Shown: positions 8,140 to 18,006 of the stretch, one piece after another | Layout of the letters: every line of letters begins with the position of its first letter | Numbering within the stretch: position 1 is the stretch's first letter | Assembly (NCBI RefSeq): GCF_029761915.1 | Contig: NZ_CP121695.1 | Coordinates: 3,873,501 to 3,937,500 of the forward strand | Length of the DNA stretch: 64,000 nucleotides | Direction: 5' to 3' | Source: Bradyrhizobium sp. CB1650 | Lineage (GTDB): Bacteria; Pseudomonadota; Alphaproteobacteria; Rhizobiales; Xanthobacteraceae | Notes under the pieces: generated by a model | Database searches by the model: none | Told to the model about the DNA's origin: nothing | What the model saw: only the letters and a program-made list of their open reading frames with translations | Position numbers and translations under genes: made by a program

Positions 8140-8910
8140 ATGTTGTTCGCCCTCAGTGCCGTCTCGAACGCGCTCGATGCGCTCCAGTCGCTGACGAGCT
8201 CGAAATCGTCGTCGTCGACGCAAAAGACGGGCTCTTCGCAAGGCGCGACCAACCCGTTCGCGATCGACCGCGGCAACAGCACGACCAGCACCGCGACCTC
8301 GTCGGTCAACTCGGGCAATTGTCCGCAGATCGCGCCGGAGACGATGAGCGCACTGCTTGCTGCGCAAAGCCAGTCGTCGGACCGCGCGAGCACGTCCGCG
8401 AGCTCGACCTCGTCGATGAGCCGCCAGGATGCGCTGAAGGATCTGTTCTCGCAGATCGACGCGGACGGCGATGGCAGCATCACCAAGTCGGAGTTCGAGA
8501 ACGCGCTGGGTGCGGGCGGCACCAATCTGGCGCAGGCCGATGACGTGTTCTCGAAGCTCGATGCAAACTCCGATGGCGACGTCAGCCTCGAGGAGATGTC
8601 GAAGGCGCTGAAGAGCGGCCATCACGGCCACCATCACGCCCAAGGCGCGAGCGGCGCGGGCGATGCGTCCGGCAGCGGTTCGGATTCATCGTCGCAATCG
8701 GGCGGCGGTTCGACCTCGACCACGACGACCAACGGCGACGGCTCGACCACCACCACCGTGACCTATGCCGACGGCTTCAAGATGTCGACGACTGTCCCGG
8801 GCGGCTCCAATGTCGGCAACTCGGCCTATAACTGGTTCGAGCAGATGATGCAGCGCCAGGCGCAGGCCTCTTCAGCGACGGCGGCTTCATCGATGTCGAT
8901 GAGCGTGTGA
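8140..8910 (+). CDS. EF-hand calcium-binding protein, Ser/Gly-rich
   Basis: 256 residues from ATG 8140; a TTG 12 codons upstream is less plausible. Two canonical EF-hand loops about 36 residues apart, DADGDGSITKSE and DANSDGDVSLEE, have acidic residues at the calcium-ligand positions. They are flanked by low-complexity Ser/Thr/Gly segments and a His-rich stretch (HHGHHHA), with a Ser/Thr tract (STSTTTTNGDGSTTTT) and a Ser/Ala/Met-rich end. The N-terminus (MLFALSAVSNALDALQSL) is not a convincing signal peptide, so location is uncertain. Probable role is calcium binding or signalling; the low-complexity linkers suggest a flexible or surface protein. Confidence 0.75.
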   Translation: MLFALSAVSNALDALQSLTSSKSSSSTQKTGSSQGATNPFAIDRGNSTTSTATSSVNSGNCPQIAPETMSALLAAQSQSSDRASTSASSTSSMSRQDALKDLFSQIDADGDGSITKSEFENALGAGGTNLAQADDVFSKLDANSDGDVSLEEMSKALKSGHHGHHHAQGASGAGDASGSGSDSSSQSGGGSTSTTTTNGDGSTTTTVTYADGFKMSTTVPGGSNVGNSAYNWFEQMMQRQAQASSATAASSMSMSV

Positions 8911-8940
8911 ATTCGGTCGGCCTAAACTAAACGAAGCTGC

Positions 8941-9090
8941 CTCCCTACCTCGCCCCGCTTGCGGGAGAGGTCGGATCGCATCGCCAGATGCGATCCGGGT
9001 GAGGGGGACTCTCCACGAGTCCAACTCTCACCGCCCTCGCGGAGACTCTCCCTCACCCCAACCTTCTCCCCGCAAGCGGGGCGAGGGAGC
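8941..9090. repeat. Intergenic palindromic repeat, family E
   Basis: Fills the gap between convergent genes. The outer arms CTCGCCCCGCTTGCGGG (near 8949) and CCCGCAAGCGGGGCGAG (near 9070) are inverted copies, with inner inverted segments such as TCGGATCGCATC / GATGCGATCC. It would fold into a long GC-rich hairpin and could act as a bidirectional terminator. Only one copy is in this window. Confidence 0.7.
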
Positions 9091-9107
9091 GCACCTACGC
9101 CGCGGCG

Positions 9108-10112
9108 CTAGCCGAACTTATCCCTCCACGCCGGCAGTGCGCCCGCGAACGGCAGTGCCGTCGCACTGTGGACGCCGCGTGCGATCGCGCGCGCGACCAC
9201 GTTGGCGGCGACCATGCCGAGCTCAGTGAGCTCGACCAGCGGCTCGATCGGTTTCTCGCAAGTGGCCGCCGCAAACAGTACGTCGCCGTCGAGCGGGGCG
9301 TGCACGGGGTAGATGGCGCGGGCAAATCCGGTCTGGGCGATCATCGCGAGCCGCTTGGCCTGCGCCTTGGTCAGGATGGCGTCGGTGACGACGAGGCCGA
9401 TGGTGGTGTTCTCGCGCGCGCTTGCGGCCGGGCCGCCCTTGATACGCATCGCCAGCATGTCCGGCGTGAACTTCTCCGGCAGACCGCGCCCGCCGAATTC
9501 GCCGTTCTCCTCGAACGGCGCGGCCCAGAACCACGGCCCGTTGCCGACGGTGACGCTGCCGACCGCATTGACGACCATGATCGCGGCGACCTTGATGCCG
9601 TTCGTGGTCACCGCCGATGCCGAGCCGAGCCCGCCCTTGAAGGTGGCCGTGGTGGCGCCCAGGCCGGCGCCGACGCTGCCGAGCGCGAAGTCGGTGCCGG
9701 CAGAGGCGGCCGCGGCGTAGCCGAGATCGCGATAGGGAGAAAAGCGTCCCCAGGCCTTGTTGCCGCCATTGAGCAGATCGAACACGATGGCGCCGGGCAC
9801 GACCGGGATCACGGCTTCGCGGATGCGAAAGCCGCGGCCCTGTTCGGCGAGCCAGGCTTGCACGCCGCCGCCGGTATCGAGCCCGAAGGCGGAGCCGCCG
9901 GACAGTGCAATCGCGTCGACGCGCTCGACCGTGTTGGCGACATCGAGCAGCGAGACCTCGCGCGTGCCGGGTCCTCCGCCGCGGACGTCGATCGCCGCCA
10001 CCGCCGGGGCATCAAAAATGATCGCGGTGGTGCCCGAGCCGAGCTTGGCGTCGTCGGCGTGACCGACGCGAACGCCGGCGATATCGGTGAGAAGGTTTTT
10101 CAAGGACGGCAC
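9108..10112 (-). CDS. P1-family (S58) self-processing peptidase/amidohydrolase, DmpA/NylC-like
   Basis: 334 residues resembling L-aminopeptidase D-esterase DmpA and the 6-aminohexanoate-oligomer hydrolase NylC: N-terminal LTDIAGVRVGHADD, RGGGPGTRE, SGGSAFGLDTGGGV and a late NTTIGLVVTD. Members of this N-terminal-nucleophile family cut themselves into two chains; in NylC the cut is Asn/Thr, and the matching bond here is Asn235-Thr236, which would expose Thr236 as nucleophile. There is no signal peptide, so it is cytoplasmic. Natural substrate unknown; peptides with D- or beta-residues and cyclic amides are handled by relatives. Confidence 0.85.
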   Translation of the reverse strand: MPSLKNLLTDIAGVRVGHADDAKLGSGTTAIIFDAPAVAAIDVRGGGPGTREVSLLDVANTVERVDAIALSGGSAFGLDTGGGVQAWLAEQGRGFRIREAVIPVVPGAIVFDLLNGGNKAWGRFSPYRDLGYAAAASAGTDFALGSVGAGLGATTATFKGGLGSASAVTTNGIKVAAIMVVNAVGSVTVGNGPWFWAAPFEENGEFGGRGLPEKFTPDMLAMRIKGGPAASARENTTIGLVVTDAILTKAQAKRLAMIAQTGFARAIYPVHAPLDGDVLFAAATCEKPIEPLVELTELGMVAANVVARAIARGVHSATALPFAGALPAWRDKFG

Positions 10113-10163
10113 TCCTGCGGCAGGCGACCTGGCCTGAAGCGATAGCGCAGGCGCCGGGCCCGC

Positions 10164-12944
10164 TCAACCGGCGAGCGCCGTCCGGATCATCCTGGCAAGC
10201 TCGGACTTGCGATAGGGCTTTGCCAGGAGCAGCACGCCGGAATCGAGCCGGCCGTGATGGACGATGGCGTTCTCGGTGTAGCCGGAGGTGAACAGCGTTT
10301 TCAGGTCCGGACGCCGGCGCGCCGCCTCGTCGGCAAGCTGACGGCCGTTCATCGCGCCGGGCATGATGACGTCGGTGAAGAGCAGGTCGATGCCGGTGTC
10401 GGCATCGATGATGGTGAGCGCCTCGGCCGCGTTGGCGGCTTCGAGCGCGGCATAGCCGAGGCTCTTGATCTGGGTCACGACATACTGCCGCACCAGGGCG
10501 TCGTCCTCGACGATCAGGATCTTCTCGTCGCCGCCGGCGATCGGCACGTTCTGCAGCGCCTCGTATTCGGTCTCCTGCACGCCGGTCGAGCGCGGCAGGT
10601 AGATCTTCACGCTCGTGCCGTGGTCCTCCTCGCTGTAGATCTTGATGTGGCCGCCAGATTGCTTGACGAAGCCGAACACCATGCTGAGCCCGAGGCCAGT
10701 GCCCTTGCCGACCTCCTTGGTGGTGAAGAAGGGGTCGAACACCCGATCGATCAAGTCGGGCGGAATTCCGCTGCCGGTGTCGCTGACCGCGATCATCACG
10801 TAGTTGCCGGGTGCGACATCGACGTTCATGCTGGCATAGCCGTCATCGAGGAAGACGTTACGGGTCTCCAGCACCAGCGTGCCGCCGTCCGGCATGGCGT
10901 CGCGCGCATTCAAGGCGAGATTGAGGATCGCGGTGGTGAGCTGGTTCGGATCGATCAACGCCGGCCAGGCGTCTTCGGTGAGTTGCGGGGTGATGGTGAT
11001 CTGCTCGCCGAGGGTCGGATGCAGCAGCTTGGCGGCTTCGAGCACCAGCCTATTGACGTCGATTTCGCGCGGCTGAAGCGGCTGCTTGCGGGCGAAGGCG
11101 AGCAGATGCTTGGTCAGTTGCGCGCCGCGCTCGGCGGCATCGTCGATCAGCTTGGTGATGGCGGCAAGTTCGGGACGATCGGCGACGGCATCCGACAGGA
11201 TGCCGATCGTGCCGGTGATGACGGTCAGCACGTTGTTGAAGTCGTGAGCGACGCCGCCGGTCAACTGGCCGATGGCATCCATTTTCTGGACCTGCCTGAA
11301 CTGGGCCTCGGCGGCCTGCTTCTCGGTCAGGTCGCGCCCGATGAAAAAATGGCGCCTCACCGGCTCCGACCAGGTACCCATCCAGTTCAGTGTGACCTCG
11401 TGACCATCATAGTGATAGTAGCGCGCCTCGAAGCTGCGCATGATCTGGCCACGCCGCGCCGCGCGCATTTCGTTGCGCGTCCTTTCGAGATCGTCGGGAT
11501 GGATGAATTCGGTCGCGCAGTGCCCGATCATGTCCTCCGGTTTGAGGCCGAGGATGGCGGTCACGCTCGGGCTGACCTGGACGAAATTGCCGTAGCCGTC
11601 GGTGACCAGGATCAGATCCTGCGACGTCTCGAAGATGCGCTGGCGTTCCTCGATCTCGCGGCGCAGCTTCTCCCTGGATTGCATCTCCTCGGTGATGTCA
11701 TGGGCGATCTTGGAGACGCCGACGATCTCCCCGCCCGCCGCTCTCAGCGGCGAGATGTTGAGCACGACGTCGAGCTGACGGCCGTCCTTTCGGAGCCGCA
11801 CCGTCTCGTGCTGGGCGATCGATTCGTTGCTGCTGATACGATTGAGAATGTTACGGACTTCGGGCTTCCGGTCCTTGGGCACGATGAGATCGATCGGCTT
11901 GCCGATCGCCTCGACGGCGGAATGGCCGAACAGGCGCTCGGCGGCCCTGTTCCAGCCGGTGATGATGCCGTCGAGGGACGTCGTGATGATGGCGTCGTTG
12001 GAGGACTCGACGACGGCACCGTACAGCGCGAGGCGCTTGCCATAGAAATCGCGATCCGAGGCCGACTGCTCGCGCAGTCTGCCGACGAGGCCGACCATAC
12101 GCCCCTGGAGACGGACGTTCTCGATCAACAGCACCGCGAGCACGAAGATCGCGGCGCAGAGGCCGTAGAGACGGCCGGCATAGAAGCCGAGATCGAAGCG
12201 GGCACTGTTGAAGATCCCCGACAGGGCGATATCGAACAGCCAAGCGCACATCACCGTCATGAGCCAGACGTCGATCACCGCATGTGGCCGCCTGAACCAC
12301 AGGCCAATCAGGGCGGCAAAGCTCAGAGACCACACGAACGAGATCACACCGACCTGCGCCGTCGTGAAGCCGCCGCCTTCCTTCAACAGTGCCGGAAGCA
12401 GATCGTGGCGGGCGGTAACGATCCAGGTGAAGGCCGCCACTGCGGCGCCGACACCGAGCAAGCTGCCGATGATCGCGTTTCGCGTCGGACCCGAGATTTC
12501 GACCCCTCCGTTCACCCCCTTCCACCAGACATAGGCCAGCACGAACAGCGGAAAGCCGCCGTGCCAGATCATATAGAGCCAAGCGGTTGTCTGCGGGCCG
12601 GAGCCAAATAGGCCATTCGGCGCGAAAAGGCCGGGAAAGCTGAGCGCGTGGACGACGGCGGCTGCCGCGGTGAACAGATAGCCGCTCGAAAGCCACAGCA
12701 ATGCACGGGTCCGCAACACTGCGAATTGCGAGAACAGCAGGACCGCAGTGATGACGTCGCAGACCGCGAGAGCGGATTGGTAGCTCGCGATGAAGGCGGG
12801 CACGCGCTCGAGTGGCACACCGGCAAAGGGTACGGCCAGCGCGAACACGATCGAGGAAACACCGACGATCGTCAATGCTGCGGTGCGATCGCGCGATGTG
12901 GCCGGCAAGGTCGAAAGAAAGGTGCTTCGGTCGATCGAAAGCAC
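10164..12944 (-). CDS. MASE4-type membrane hybrid histidine kinase with two PAS domains and receiver
   Basis: About 926 residues. An N-terminal region of about eight hydrophobic helices resembles MASE4 sensor modules. Then come two PAS domains (SNDAIITTSLDGIITGWNRA; SQDLILVTDGYGNFVQVSPS), a HisKA domain with GGVAHDFNNVLTVI, an ATPase domain (NLALNARDAMPDGG, DTGSGIPPD, GLGLSMVFGFVKQSGG) and a C-terminal receiver with candidate Asp in LLFTDVIMPG and Lys in LLAKPYRKS. I prefer GTG 12944 because AAGAGG sits just before it and the family N-terminus follows; ATGs at 12974 and 12989 are alternatives. A divergent single-domain receiver starts 271 bases away and is a plausible phosphotransfer partner. 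Confidence 0.88.
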   Translation of the reverse strand: MLSIDRSTFLSTLPATSRDRTAALTIVGVSSIVFALAVPFAGVPLERVPAFIASYQSALAVCDVITAVLLFSQFAVLRTRALLWLSSGYLFTAAAAVVHALSFPGLFAPNGLFGSGPQTTAWLYMIWHGGFPLFVLAYVWWKGVNGGVEISGPTRNAIIGSLLGVGAAVAAFTWIVTARHDLLPALLKEGGGFTTAQVGVISFVWSLSFAALIGLWFRRPHAVIDVWLMTVMCAWLFDIALSGIFNSARFDLGFYAGRLYGLCAAIFVLAVLLIENVRLQGRMVGLVGRLREQSASDRDFYGKRLALYGAVVESSNDAIITTSLDGIITGWNRAAERLFGHSAVEAIGKPIDLIVPKDRKPEVRNILNRISSNESIAQHETVRLRKDGRQLDVVLNISPLRAAGGEIVGVSKIAHDITEEMQSREKLRREIEERQRIFETSQDLILVTDGYGNFVQVSPSVTAILGLKPEDMIGHCATEFIHPDDLERTRNEMRAARRGQIMRSFEARYYHYDGHEVTLNWMGTWSEPVRRHFFIGRDLTEKQAAEAQFRQVQKMDAIGQLTGGVAHDFNNVLTVITGTIGILSDAVADRPELAAITKLIDDAAERGAQLTKHLLAFARKQPLQPREIDVNRLVLEAAKLLHPTLGEQITITPQLTEDAWPALIDPNQLTTAILNLALNARDAMPDGGTLVLETRNVFLDDGYASMNVDVAPGNYVMIAVSDTGSGIPPDLIDRVFDPFFTTKEVGKGTGLGLSMVFGFVKQSGGHIKIYSEEDHGTSVKIYLPRSTGVQETEYEALQNVPIAGGDEKILIVEDDALVRQYVVTQIKSLGYAALEAANAAEALTIIDADTGIDLLFTDVIMPGAMNGRQLADEAARRRPDLKTLFTSGYTENAIVHHGRLDSGVLLLAKPYRKSELARMIRTALAG

Positions 12945-13215
12945 GTTCGCCTCTTGCAGACCGGTTTTGATCATTCCCGCAAATTCCATTCGAGCCGGCA
13001 GCCGTGACCTCCATGGTAGCGGGTTCGGGGCCCGCATTCTGAACCGATGCGGCCGCGACTCAACCGAAGGTTACAGCTTGCTTAATTCAGTTGAGACCAC
13101 GGAACAGGGACAGGGTAAGATGCGCTTTACTGGACGGTGCCATAATGCCCTTCCGCCGCGGCGGGTTCCAGCTTTGAATCATCCGATTTTGATTTCAGGA
13201 TCCGGGGTTGTTCCC

Positions 13216-13602
13216 ATGACCCGTATTCTCATCATCGACGACCAGAAGGACGTCCGCGCGATGGTCGCGATCGTGCTCCGGGTCAATCGTTTCGAGGTCG
13301 TGGAGGCAAGTAGCGGTGCCGCCGGGCTGAAAGCCTTCGGGGAAAGCTCCTTCGACGCGGCAATCGTGGACATCTTCCTCGGCGATACCAGCGGCGTCGA
13401 CGTCATTGCGAGCCTTCGCGAGCGCGCACCCGCGATGCCGATCGTCGCGGTTTCCGGGATGACGGCGCTCGATTTCATGGAGCAGTCGCCTCATCTCGCC
13501 AGCGTGGTGTGCCTGCAAAAGCCGTTTCGGCCGAACGATCTGTTGCAGGCGCTGCGGACCGCGCAGGCAGCCGCGCGCGGCGAGGAGCCTGCGGCGGTCT
13601 GA
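13216..13602 (+). CDS. Single-domain response regulator (CheY-like receiver)
   Basis: 128 residues from ATG 13216, a receiver domain only. Acidic pair in LIIDDQKD, phospho-acceptor Asp52 in AAIVDIFLGD, a conserved Ser in AVSGMTA and Lys in CLQKPFRPNDLL. There is no output domain, so it acts by protein contact or as a phosphate relay. It is divergent from the hybrid kinase at 10164-12944 and may share its signal. A longer frame starts near 12790, but that part overlaps the kinase gene antisense and has no domain. Confidence 0.88.
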   Translation: MTRILIIDDQKDVRAMVAIVLRVNRFEVVEASSGAAGLKAFGESSFDAAIVDIFLGDTSGVDVIASLRERAPAMPIVAVSGMTALDFMEQSPHLASVVCLQKPFRPNDLLQALRTAQAAARGEEPAAV

Positions 13603-13609
13603 CCGCACC

Positions 13610-13641
13610 GCAAAAAGAAACGCCCCGGCAAGCCGGGGCGC
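13610..13641 (-). terminator. Rho-independent terminator of the binding-protein gene
   Basis: A perfect stem of CGCCCCGGC and its complement with a short loop (13621-13640) is followed on the minus strand by TTTCTTTTT. It lies 65 bases past the stop of the branched-chain amino acid binding protein and probably ends the whole liv operon transcript. Confidence 0.85.
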
Positions 13642-13705
13642 TGTCTCGATGCTGGGCCGTAAAGGGGCGCCAATCCGGGATCGGCAGCCCGCTCACGCGC
13701 GTGCG

Positions 13706-14824
13706 TCAGGTGCCGCCGCCGACGATCTCGGCATAGCCGCCCTTGGCATCCCATTTGTAGACGACATAGTCGATCTGCTTGATGTCGCCCTTGGCGTCGT
13801 ACTCGATCGGGCCGATCACCGTATCCCACTTGCCGGCCTTCATCGCCGCCATGACCTTCTTGGCGTCGGTCGTGCCGGCCTTCTTGGCCGCCTGCGACCA
13901 GACCTGCATCGCGGCATAGGTGTAGAGGGTGTAGCCTTCGGGATCGATGCCCTTGGCCTTGAAAGCCTCGACGATCTTCTTCGCGGTCGGCTTGTTGCGC
14001 GGATCGGGGCCGAAGGTGAACAACGTGCCTTCGCCGGCCGGGCCGGTGATGGAGGCGTACTCCTTGTCGGCGAGCGCGTCGCCGGCCATCAGCACCGTCT
14101 TGAGGCCCTGATCGCGCATCTGGCGCAGAATCAGGCCGCTCTCCTGATGGTAGCCGCCGACATAGACGAGATCGATGTTGTCGCGCTTCAGGCGCGAGAC
14201 GATGGCGTTAAAGTCCTTGTCGCCCTTGTTGTAGGACTCGTACATCTTCTCGGTGATGCCGGCCTTGTTGAGCGCCTTCTTGGTCTCGTCCGCAAGACCC
14301 TTGCCGTAGGTGGTCTTGTCGTTGAGGATCGCGATGTTCTTGCCCTTGAAGTTCTTGGCGATGTACTGCGCCGCGATCAGGCCCTGCTGATCGTCACGGC
14401 CGCAGACGCGCGCCACGTTCCAGAGCTTGCGCTCGGTGAACAGCGGGTTGGTCGAGGCGGGCGTGATCTGGAGCACGTTGCCGTCGGCATAGGCTTCCGA
14501 GGCCGGGATCGACGACGACGAGCAATAGTGCCCGGCGACGAACGGCATCTTGGCGCTGGAGATCTTCTCGGCCACCGAGCGCGCCTGCTTCGGATCGCAG
14601 GCGTCGTCCTCGACGTCGAGCGCGAGCTTCTTGCCGTTGACGCCGCCGGCGGCGTTGAGGTCGGCCACGGCCATCTCGGCGCCGTTCTTCATCTGACGGC
14701 CGAAGGCGGACTCGCCGCCGGTCATCGGGCCTGCGACTGCGATTGTGACATCCTGCGCGAACGCCGCGCTCGACAGCGCGATCGATGCGCCGAATGCCAG
14801 ACCGATGAGCTTCAGTGATTTCAT
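13706..14824 (-). CDS. livK: Branched-chain amino acid ABC transporter, periplasmic binding protein
   Basis: 372 residues with a signal peptide (MKSLKLIGLAFGASIALSSAAFAQ, cut after AFAQ) and a LivK/Leu-Ile-Val type periplasmic fold: VTIAVAGPMTGGESAFGRQM, DLNAAGGVNGKKL, DDACDPKQARSVAEK, FVAGHYCSSSSIPAS. It captures the ligand and delivers it to the LivHM permease. It lies last in the order H-M-G-F-K on the minus strand, 161 bases after livF; that gap holds a GC hairpin near 14962-14976 without a T-run, which could let this gene be expressed at another level. Specificity (Leu/Ile/Val or other amides) cannot be read reliably. Confidence 0.92.
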   Translation of the reverse strand: MKSLKLIGLAFGASIALSSAAFAQDVTIAVAGPMTGGESAFGRQMKNGAEMAVADLNAAGGVNGKKLALDVEDDACDPKQARSVAEKISSAKMPFVAGHYCSSSSIPASEAYADGNVLQITPASTNPLFTERKLWNVARVCGRDDQQGLIAAQYIAKNFKGKNIAILNDKTTYGKGLADETKKALNKAGITEKMYESYNKGDKDFNAIVSRLKRDNIDLVYVGGYHQESGLILRQMRDQGLKTVLMAGDALADKEYASITGPAGEGTLFTFGPDPRNKPTAKKIVEAFKAKGIDPEGYTLYTYAAMQVWSQAAKKAGTTDAKKVMAAMKAGKWDTVIGPIEYDAKGDIKQIDYVVYKWDAKGGYAEIVGGGT

Positions 14825-14985
14825 GAGATACCTCGCGGGGGTGGTCGCCTGTGGACGTTGCCGGGCAGGCCCGGCTCAAACCGGCGCCATTCTCGAATGA
14901 TTTTCGGGAGAAGTCACCGGCAAAATACGAGCAGCGGCGAGGTACCTCGCCAAATTCGGCCGCCCCCGGTCGGGGCCGGGCGCCG

Positions 14986-15720
14986 TCAGCCGTGACGGCC
15001 GCCCTCCAGATAGGCGGCGCGAATCTCGGAGCGCTGCAGCAACTCGGCCCCGGTTCCGGCCAGCGTGATCAGGCCATTGACCATGACATAGCCGCGATGG
15101 GCGAGCTTGAGCGCATGGTTGGCGTTCTGCTCGACGATCAGCACCGTCAGGCCGTCCTGCCGGTTCAGGACGCGGATCGCATCGAAGATCTGGCGCGCGA
15201 TCAGCGGCGCGAGCCCCAACGAAGGCTCGTCGAGCAGGAGCAGGCGCGGCCGGCTCATCAGGGCGCGGCCGATCGCCAGCATCTGCTGCTCGCCGCCGGA
15301 CAGCGTGCCGCCGCGCTGGGCGTAGCGTTCCTTGAGCCGCGGAAACAGCGCGAACACGCGCTCCAGCGTGGCGTCCCGTTCCGCCTCGGTGCATTCGGTG
15401 GCGTCCGCCCCCATTTGGAGGTTTTCGGCGACGCTCATGCGCGGGAAGATGCGCCGGCCCTCGGGCGATTGCGCGATGCGCAAATGCGCGATCTCGTGGG
15501 TCGGGACCTCGGTGATGTCGCGGCCCTCGTACAGGATCTGGCCGGCGCGGGCGCGCGGCTTGCCGAAGATCGTCATCATCAGCGTCGACTTGCCGGCACC
15601 GTTGGCGCCGATCAGCGCGACGATCTCGCCGGCATTGATCTCGATGTCGACGCCCTTCAGGGCCTCGATCTTGCCGTAAGCGGCGCGCAGGCCGCGGATC
15701 GCGAGCAGGGGCGAGGTCAT
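14986..15720 (-). CDS. livF: Branched-chain amino acid ABC transporter ATPase LivF
   Basis: 244 residues, usual LivF length. Walker A GANGAGKST, Q-loop region RIAQSPEGRRIFPRMSVAENL, ABC signature LSGGEQQMLAIGRAL, Walker B LLLLDEPSLGLAP and H-loop region LIVEQNANHAL. It is one of the two cytoplasmic ATPases that drive the LivHM channel. It is separated from livG by 124 bases holding a palindromic repeat. Confidence 0.94.
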   Translation of the reverse strand: MTSPLLAIRGLRAAYGKIEALKGVDIEINAGEIVALIGANGAGKSTLMMTIFGKPRARAGQILYEGRDITEVPTHEIAHLRIAQSPEGRRIFPRMSVAENLQMGADATECTEAERDATLERVFALFPRLKERYAQRGGTLSGGEQQMLAIGRALMSRPRLLLLDEPSLGLAPLIARQIFDAIRVLNRQDGLTVLIVEQNANHALKLAHRGYVMVNGLITLAGTGAELLQRSEIRAAYLEGGRHG

Positions 15721-15736
15721 GCCGCAACCTCGCTGC

Positions 15737-15826
15737 CGTCATGGCCGGGCTTGTCCCGGCCATCCACGTCTTGAAGCGCGACATCCGGCAAAGGCGTGGA
15801 TGCCCGGGTCAAGCCCGGGCATGACG
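15737..15826. repeat. Intergenic palindromic repeat, family C (copy 1)
   Basis: Two inverted arms, CGTCATGGCCGGGCTTGTCC and the complementary-type GGGTCAAGCCCGGGCATGACG, flank a centre with CATCCACGTCTT / GCGTGGATG. It lies inside the liv operon between livG and livF. A second copy is at 55099-55181. Confidence 0.8.
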
Positions 15827-15844
15827 ATGTTGAGAGATCGGCGG

Positions 15845-16674
15845 TCACGATCCGCTCTCCATCACGGCCATGGCCTCTTCCTCGTCGGTGCCGAGATAGG
15901 CGGCGATCACCTTGGGATCGTCCCGGACCTCGCGGGGCGAGCCTTCCGCGATCTTCACGCCGTGGTCCATCACCACGATGTGGTCGGAGATCTCCATCAC
16001 CACCGACATGTCGTGCTCGATCAGGAGGATCGAGGTGCCTTGCTCGTTGCGGATCGACAGCAGGAGCTCGCTCAGGGCGGCGCTCTCGCGCGCATTGAGG
16101 CCGGCGGCGGGCTCGTCCAGGCACAACAGCGCGGGCTCGGTGCACATCGCACGCGCGATCTCGAGCCGGCGCTGGTCGCCATAGGCGAGGTTGCCGGCCG
16201 CATCGTCGGCGCGATCGAGCAGGTTGACCCGTCGCAGCCATTCGGTGGCGAGCTCGATGGCGCTCGCTTCCGCGCTGCGGTAAGTGGGAACGCCGATGAG
16301 GCCGAGCAAGGTGAAGCCGGAGGCGCGCATCAGTGCGTTGTGCTGCGCCACCATCAGGTTTTCCAGCGCCGTCATGCCGGGAAACAGGCGGATGTTCTGG
16401 AAGGTGCGTGCGACCTTGGCCTGCCTGGCGATGCGGAAATCGTTCAGCCGCTCCAGTGCGACCTCTTTGCCGTCGTCATGGGTGAGACGGATGGTGCCGC
16501 CGGTCGGCTTGTAGAAGCCGGTGATGCAGTTGAACACGGTGGTCTTGCCGGCGCCGTTCGGCCCGATCAGCGCCGTGATCTTGCGCCGCTCGGCCGCGAG
16601 GCACAGGTCGTGCACGGCGACGATGCCGCCGAAGCGCATCGTGAGCTGGTCGACCTCCAGGATCTTCTCGGCGC

Positions 16675-16678
<4 letters not shown>
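15845..16678 (-). CDS. livG: Branched-chain amino acid ABC transporter ATPase LivG
   Basis: 277 residues starting at ATG 16678, which overlaps the livM stop by 4 bases (ATGA). Walker A GPNGAGKTTVFNCITGF, the LivG-type signature LAYGDQRRLEIARAM, Walker B LLCLDEPAAGLN and LLIEHDMSVVMEISD. It pairs with LivF to power the transporter. A longer open frame continues upstream through livM in another frame and is not coding. Confidence 0.94.
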
Positions 16679-17994
<1,316 letters not shown>

Positions 17995-18006
17995 GCGGCC
18001 GGTCCG

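Noticed and set aside
10254..12611. 785-codon plus-strand open frame
   Set aside because: It is exactly antisense to the hybrid histidine kinase, is rich in Asp/Arg/His/Gly from reading GC-rich codons backwards, and has no domain.
13649..14818. 389-codon plus-strand open frame
   Set aside because: Antisense of the Liv binding protein; no start signal and no family.
14958..14982. Possible terminator between livF and livK
   Set aside because: A GC stem is present near 14962-14976, but no T-run follows on the minus strand and the neighbour is clearly part of the same transporter.
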